A stretch of DNA of 64,000 nt from Pseudomonadota bacterium. Its GTDB lineage: Bacteria > Pseudomonadota > Gammaproteobacteria > Burkholderiales > Rhodocyclaceae. Below, in pieces: positions 61,124 to 64,000 of this stretch (position 1 is its first letter; every line of letters starts with the position of its first letter). Made by a program: the position numbers and the translations under genes. Below the pieces are notes generated by a model. It was not told where the DNA came from, did no database searches, and worked only from the letters and a program-made list of their open reading frames with translations. The stretch is taken from assembly GCA_018262235.1 (NCBI GenBank), contig JAGTRY010000001.1:1-64000 (forward strand). Direction: 5' to 3'.

Positions 61124-64000
61124 ATGTCTCAGCATCCGTATATCCGCATCCGCGGCGCCCGCCAGAACAACCTCAAGAACATCAGCCTCGACATCCCGCT
61201 CGGTGAGCTGGTGGTGGTGACCGGCCCCTCCGGCTCGGGCAAGAGTTCGCTGGTCTTCGACACGCTCTACGCAGAGGGTCAGCGTCGCTACGTCGAGACC
61301 TTCTCGCCCTACGCGCGGCAGTTCCTCGACCGCATGGACAAGCCGCAGGTTGACGCCATCGAGGGCGTGCCGCCCGCAATCGCCATCGACCAAAGCAATC
61401 AGGTGCGCACCTCGCGCTCCACGGTCGGCACCATGACCGAGCTGGCCGATTACCTGAAGCTGCTCTACGCCCGCGCCAGCCATCTGTATTGCAAGGGTTG
61501 CGGCGCAGAAGTGGTGAAGGAAACGCCGCAAACCATCCTCGCCACGCTGGCCGAACGCAGCCCGCTGCACGATGATCCGCGGCTGGCCATCATCGCGCCC
61601 CTGCCGGTTCCCGAGAATTTCACGATCGAAGAAATGCGCGGTCATCTCGAACGCCAGGGCTTCACGCGCATCACTGAGGATGACAAAAGAATTCTGGTGA
61701 CGGTGGATCGCTTCCGCTTCGGCAATGCCGAGCCCGCACGCGTCAGCGAAGCGCTGGAGGCCGCGCTGAAGCTCGGCAATGGCAGGCTGGAAGTGCATCT
61801 GGGCGGCGAAGCCCTGATCGACGCAGCTGCCGGGCAGGTCTGGAAGTTCTCCGCCGACCTGCACTGCGCCGAGTGCGACATCCACTACAGCGCGCCCACT
61901 TCGGCCAACTTCTCCTTCAACTCCGCCGTCGGCGCCTGCGAAACCTGCAAGGGTTTCGGCCGCGTAATCGGCATTGATCCCGGCCTGATCGTGCCGGACG
62001 AATCGAAGACGCTCGCCGGCGGCGCGGTGAAGCCCTGGCAGAGCGAGAGCTATCACGAATGCCAGGACGATCTGATGAAGATGTGCCGCCTGCGCGGCGT
62101 AGCCACCGACATTGCCTGGCGCGATCTGCCCGCAGAACATCGTCATTGGGTGATGGAAGGCGAGCCGGAGTTCAAGAGCTGGCAACGCTCCTGGCCGAAA
62201 TACTGGTACGGCGTGCGCAGTTTCTTCGACTGGCTGGAAACCAAGGCCTACAAGATGCACATCCGCGTGCTGCTCAGCCGCTACCGTGCCTACACCGACT
62301 GCCCGGCCTGCGCGGGGGCACGGCTAAAGACCGATTCGCTGCTGTGGCGCGTGGGCTCAAAAGAACAAGCCGATGCCGCGCTCGGCACGCAACGGCGGCG
62401 CTTCCGCCCCAAGGGCATGCGCCTGGCCGACGAGCAGTTGCAAGCCCTGCCCGGCCTCTCGCTGCACGACGCGATGAGCCTGCCAATCGAGCGTGCGCGC
62501 GACTTCTTCCGCGCGCTGAAGATCGAAGGCAGCGCGGGCGATGCGGTCGATCTGGTGATGAACGAGATTCGCGGGCGACTCAGCTACCTGTGTGAGGTCG
62601 GCCTCGGCTATCTCACGCTGGATCGCCAGAGCCGCACGCTCTCCGGCGGCGAGGTGCAGCGCATCAACCTGACCACCGCGCTGGGCACCTCGCTGGTGAA
62701 TACGCTCTTCGTGCTCGACGAGCCCTCCATCGGCCTGCACCCACGCGACATCGACCGTATAAACGGCGTGATGCGCCGCCTGCGCGATGCGGGCAACTCG
62801 CTGGTGGTAGTGGAGCACGATCCGGCCGTGATGCTCAATGCTGATCGCATTGTCGATATCGGCCCCGGGCCGGGTGCTGCCGGTGGCAACATCGTGTTTA
62901 ACGGCACGCCGGACGAGCTACGCGCCCGCACGGATACCCTCACAGCCCAGTACCTCGGCGGCCACAAGCAGGTCGACGCCGGTCTGGTGCGCCAGAAGGT
63001 TGAAGTCAAAACCCCGTGCCTGAAGCTGCTCGGCGCCACGGCCAATAACCTGAAAAATGTGGATCTCTCCATCCCGCTGGGGCGGCTGGTCTGCGTCACC
63101 GGCGTGTCCGGCTCGGGCAAGTCCACGCTGATTCAGGATGTGCTGTGGCCCGCACTGAAGAAGGCCAAGGGCGAAGCCACCGAAGCGCCGGGCGCGTTTG
63201 CGAAGCTCGTCGGCGAAGACCTGATCGAAGCCATTGTCATGGTCGATCAGAGCCAGATCGGCAAGACCACACGCTCCAATCCGGCCAGCTACGTCGGCGC
63301 CTTCGACGTGATCCGCAAGCGCTTCGCGGCCCTGCCCGACGCGGAGCAACGCGGCTACACCGCCGGCACCTTCTCCTTCAACTCGGGCGATGGCCGCTGC
63401 CCGACTTGTGGCGGAAACGGCTTCGAGCATGTCGAGATGCAGTTCCTCTCCGACGTATATCTGCGCTGCCCGGACTGCGACGGCAAACGCTATCGCCCGG
63501 AGATTCTGGAACTGCAACTGCAGGGCAAGAACATCGCCGAGGTGCTGGAACTCACCTGCGCCGATGCACTGAACTTCTTTGCTGGCGACAAGGACCTGGT
63601 ACGCGCGATCCAGCCGCTGGTCGATGTCGGCCTCGATTACCTGACCCTCGGCCAACCGGTACCCACGCTCTCCGGCGGCGAGGCCCAGCGCCTCAAGCTC
63701 GCTGGGCATCTGGCGGAATACGCGGCGAAATCGTCGAAGAAGAAAGCCTCGACCAAGGGGTCGCTCTTTTTGTTCGACGAACCCACCACCGGCCTGCATT
63801 TCGGCGATATCGAGAAGCTGCTGCGTGCCTTGCGCGCGCTGGTGGATGCCGGCAACACCGTGCTGGTCGTCGAGCACAATCTGGATGTCATGCGCACATC
63901 CGACTGGCTGATCGACCTCGGCCCGGAAGGTGGCGATGCGGGCGGCGAGATTCTCGTCGCCGGCACGATTGAAGACCTGATCGCCGAGCCGCGCTCGCAT
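61124..64000 (+). CDS. uvrA: UvrA-family excinuclease ATPase, 3' end beyond window
   Basis: At least 959 codons are open from ATG 61124 to the window edge. Two ABC modules are present: Walker [21 protein letters not shown] and [12 protein letters not shown], signatures LSGGEVQRI and [10 protein letters not shown], Walker [14 protein letters not shown] and [13 protein letters not shown]. Zinc-type cysteine pairs occur in [29 protein letters not shown] and CPDCDGKRY. It differs from E. coli UvrA in details: [16 protein letters not shown] replaces the usual IEQK block, and an extra Lys/Ser segment ([13 protein letters not shown]) precedes the second Walker B. It may be a UvrA paralogue rather than the main repair protein. 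Confidence 0.85.
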   Translation, partial: MSQHPYIRIRGARQNNLKNISLDIPLGELVVVTGPSGSGKSSLVFDTLYAEGQRRYVETFSPYARQFLDRMDKPQVDAIEGVPPAIAIDQSNQVRTSRSTVGTMTELADYLKLLYARASHLYCKGCGAEVVKETPQTILATLAERSPLHDDPRLAIIAPLPVPENFTIEEMRGHLERQGFTRITEDDKRILVTVDRFRFGNAEPARVSEALEAALKLGNGRLEVHLGGEALIDAAAGQVWKFSADLHCAECDIHYSAPTSANFSFNSAVGACETCKGFGRVIGIDPGLIVPDESKTLAGGAVKPWQSESYHECQDDLMKMCRLRGVATDIAWRDLPAEHRHWVMEGEPEFKSWQRSWPKYWYGVRSFFDWLETKAYKMHIRVLLSRYRAYTDCPACAGARLKTDSLLWRVGSKEQADAALGTQRRRFRPKGMRLADEQLQALPGLSLHDAMSLPIERARDFFRALKIEGSAGDAVDLVMNEIRGRLSYLCEVGLGYLTLDRQSRTLSGGEVQRINLTTALGTSLVNTLFVLDEPSIGLHPRDIDRINGVMRRLRDAGNSLVVVEHDPAVMLNADRIVDIGPGPGAAGGNIVFNGTPDELRARTDTLTAQYLGGHKQVDAGLVRQKVEVKTPCLKLLGATANNLKNVDLSIPLGRLVCVTGVSGSGKSTLIQDVLWPALKKAKGEATEAPGAFAKLVGEDLIEAIVMVDQSQIGKTTRSNPASYVGAFDVIRKRFAALPDAEQRGYTAGTFSFNSGDGRCPTCGGNGFEHVEMQFLSDVYLRCPDCDGKRYRPEILELQLQGKNIAEVLELTCADALNFFAGDKDLVRAIQPLVDVGLDYLTLGQPVPTLSGGEAQRLKLAGHLAEYAAKSSKKKASTKGSLFLFDEPTTGLHFGDIEKLLRALRALVDAGNTVLVVEHNLDVMRTSDWLIDLGPEGGDAGGEILVAGTIEDLIAEPRSH

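Noticed and set aside
60812-62260. 482-residue version of the small hypothetical protein
   Set aside because: All but the last 78 residues are antisense to uvrA.

Overview
The window reads as a GC-rich betaproteobacterial chromosome, most likely from the Rhodocyclales or a near relative; this is inferred, not proven. Supporting signs are a DksA that keeps only one of the four zinc-finger cysteines, the earP-efp pair, a zapB-zapA-6S RNA block, accB-accC-prmA followed by a zinc-ribbon protein, a late cobalamin pathway led by a cobalamin riboswitch and btuB, and an FNR/DNR-like regulator together with hemerythrin and DUF2249 genes, which suggests a facultative anaerobic or denitrifying lifestyle.

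Layout. 1-12 kb: an OmpR/CpxR-like regulator (cut by the window edge) and its kinase, dksA, psd, a periplasmic rhodanese divergent from a DUF134 regulator plus a Cys/His-tailed NifX-like protein, a DUF2799 lipoprotein, a KTSC protein, a TPR-glycosyltransferase, an FNR-box-led operon (hemerythrin, DUF2249, oxidase-like membrane protein), and the leftward group thiS-thiG-trmB-ruvC. 12.2-16.8 kb: a tRNA-Gly(CCC) followed by a less GC-rich foreign segment. In it a PLP-fold enzyme and a pentapeptide-repeat membrane protein face each other between exact 20-bp inverted repeats, and a XerC/D-type tyrosine recombinase abuts the right repeat. I read this as a candidate invertible two-gene switch; it is the most interesting object here. 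17-19.5 kb: a small unknown gene, a YpfJ-like metalloprotease, a hairpin-dense region that may be an undescribed RNA, 6S RNA, zapA and zapB.

19.6-36.3 kb: the cobalamin locus. A riboswitch precedes btuB, then cobO, cobB, cbiB, cobD, a HAD phosphatase, cobQ, btuCDF, a ClpP-like lipoprotein, cobU, a GNAT-transglutaminase fusion, cobT, cobS and cobC. Together they import corrinoid, adenosylate and amidate it, make and attach the aminopropanol arm, and assemble the nucleotide loop. No corrin-ring genes are present in the window. Many junctions are ATGA overlaps. The locus is full of REP-like palindromes, and several sit in frame inside cobQ, cobU and the btuF leader.

36.3-64 kb: bacteriohemerythrin; four LPS-core glycosyltransferases; an isolated AlbA_2/Schlafen-type ATPase gene between palindromes; tpx; accB-accC-prmA-zinc ribbon; tlpA-aroQ; mpl; a SCO1-like copper chaperone; an orphan TRAP binding protein; azlCD; tRNA-Ala(CGC) and tRNA-Lys(CTT); an RDD protein; an MFS transporter; a GST; a Crp/Fnr regulator; earP-efp; small envelope proteins; and a UvrA-family ATPase that runs off the right edge.
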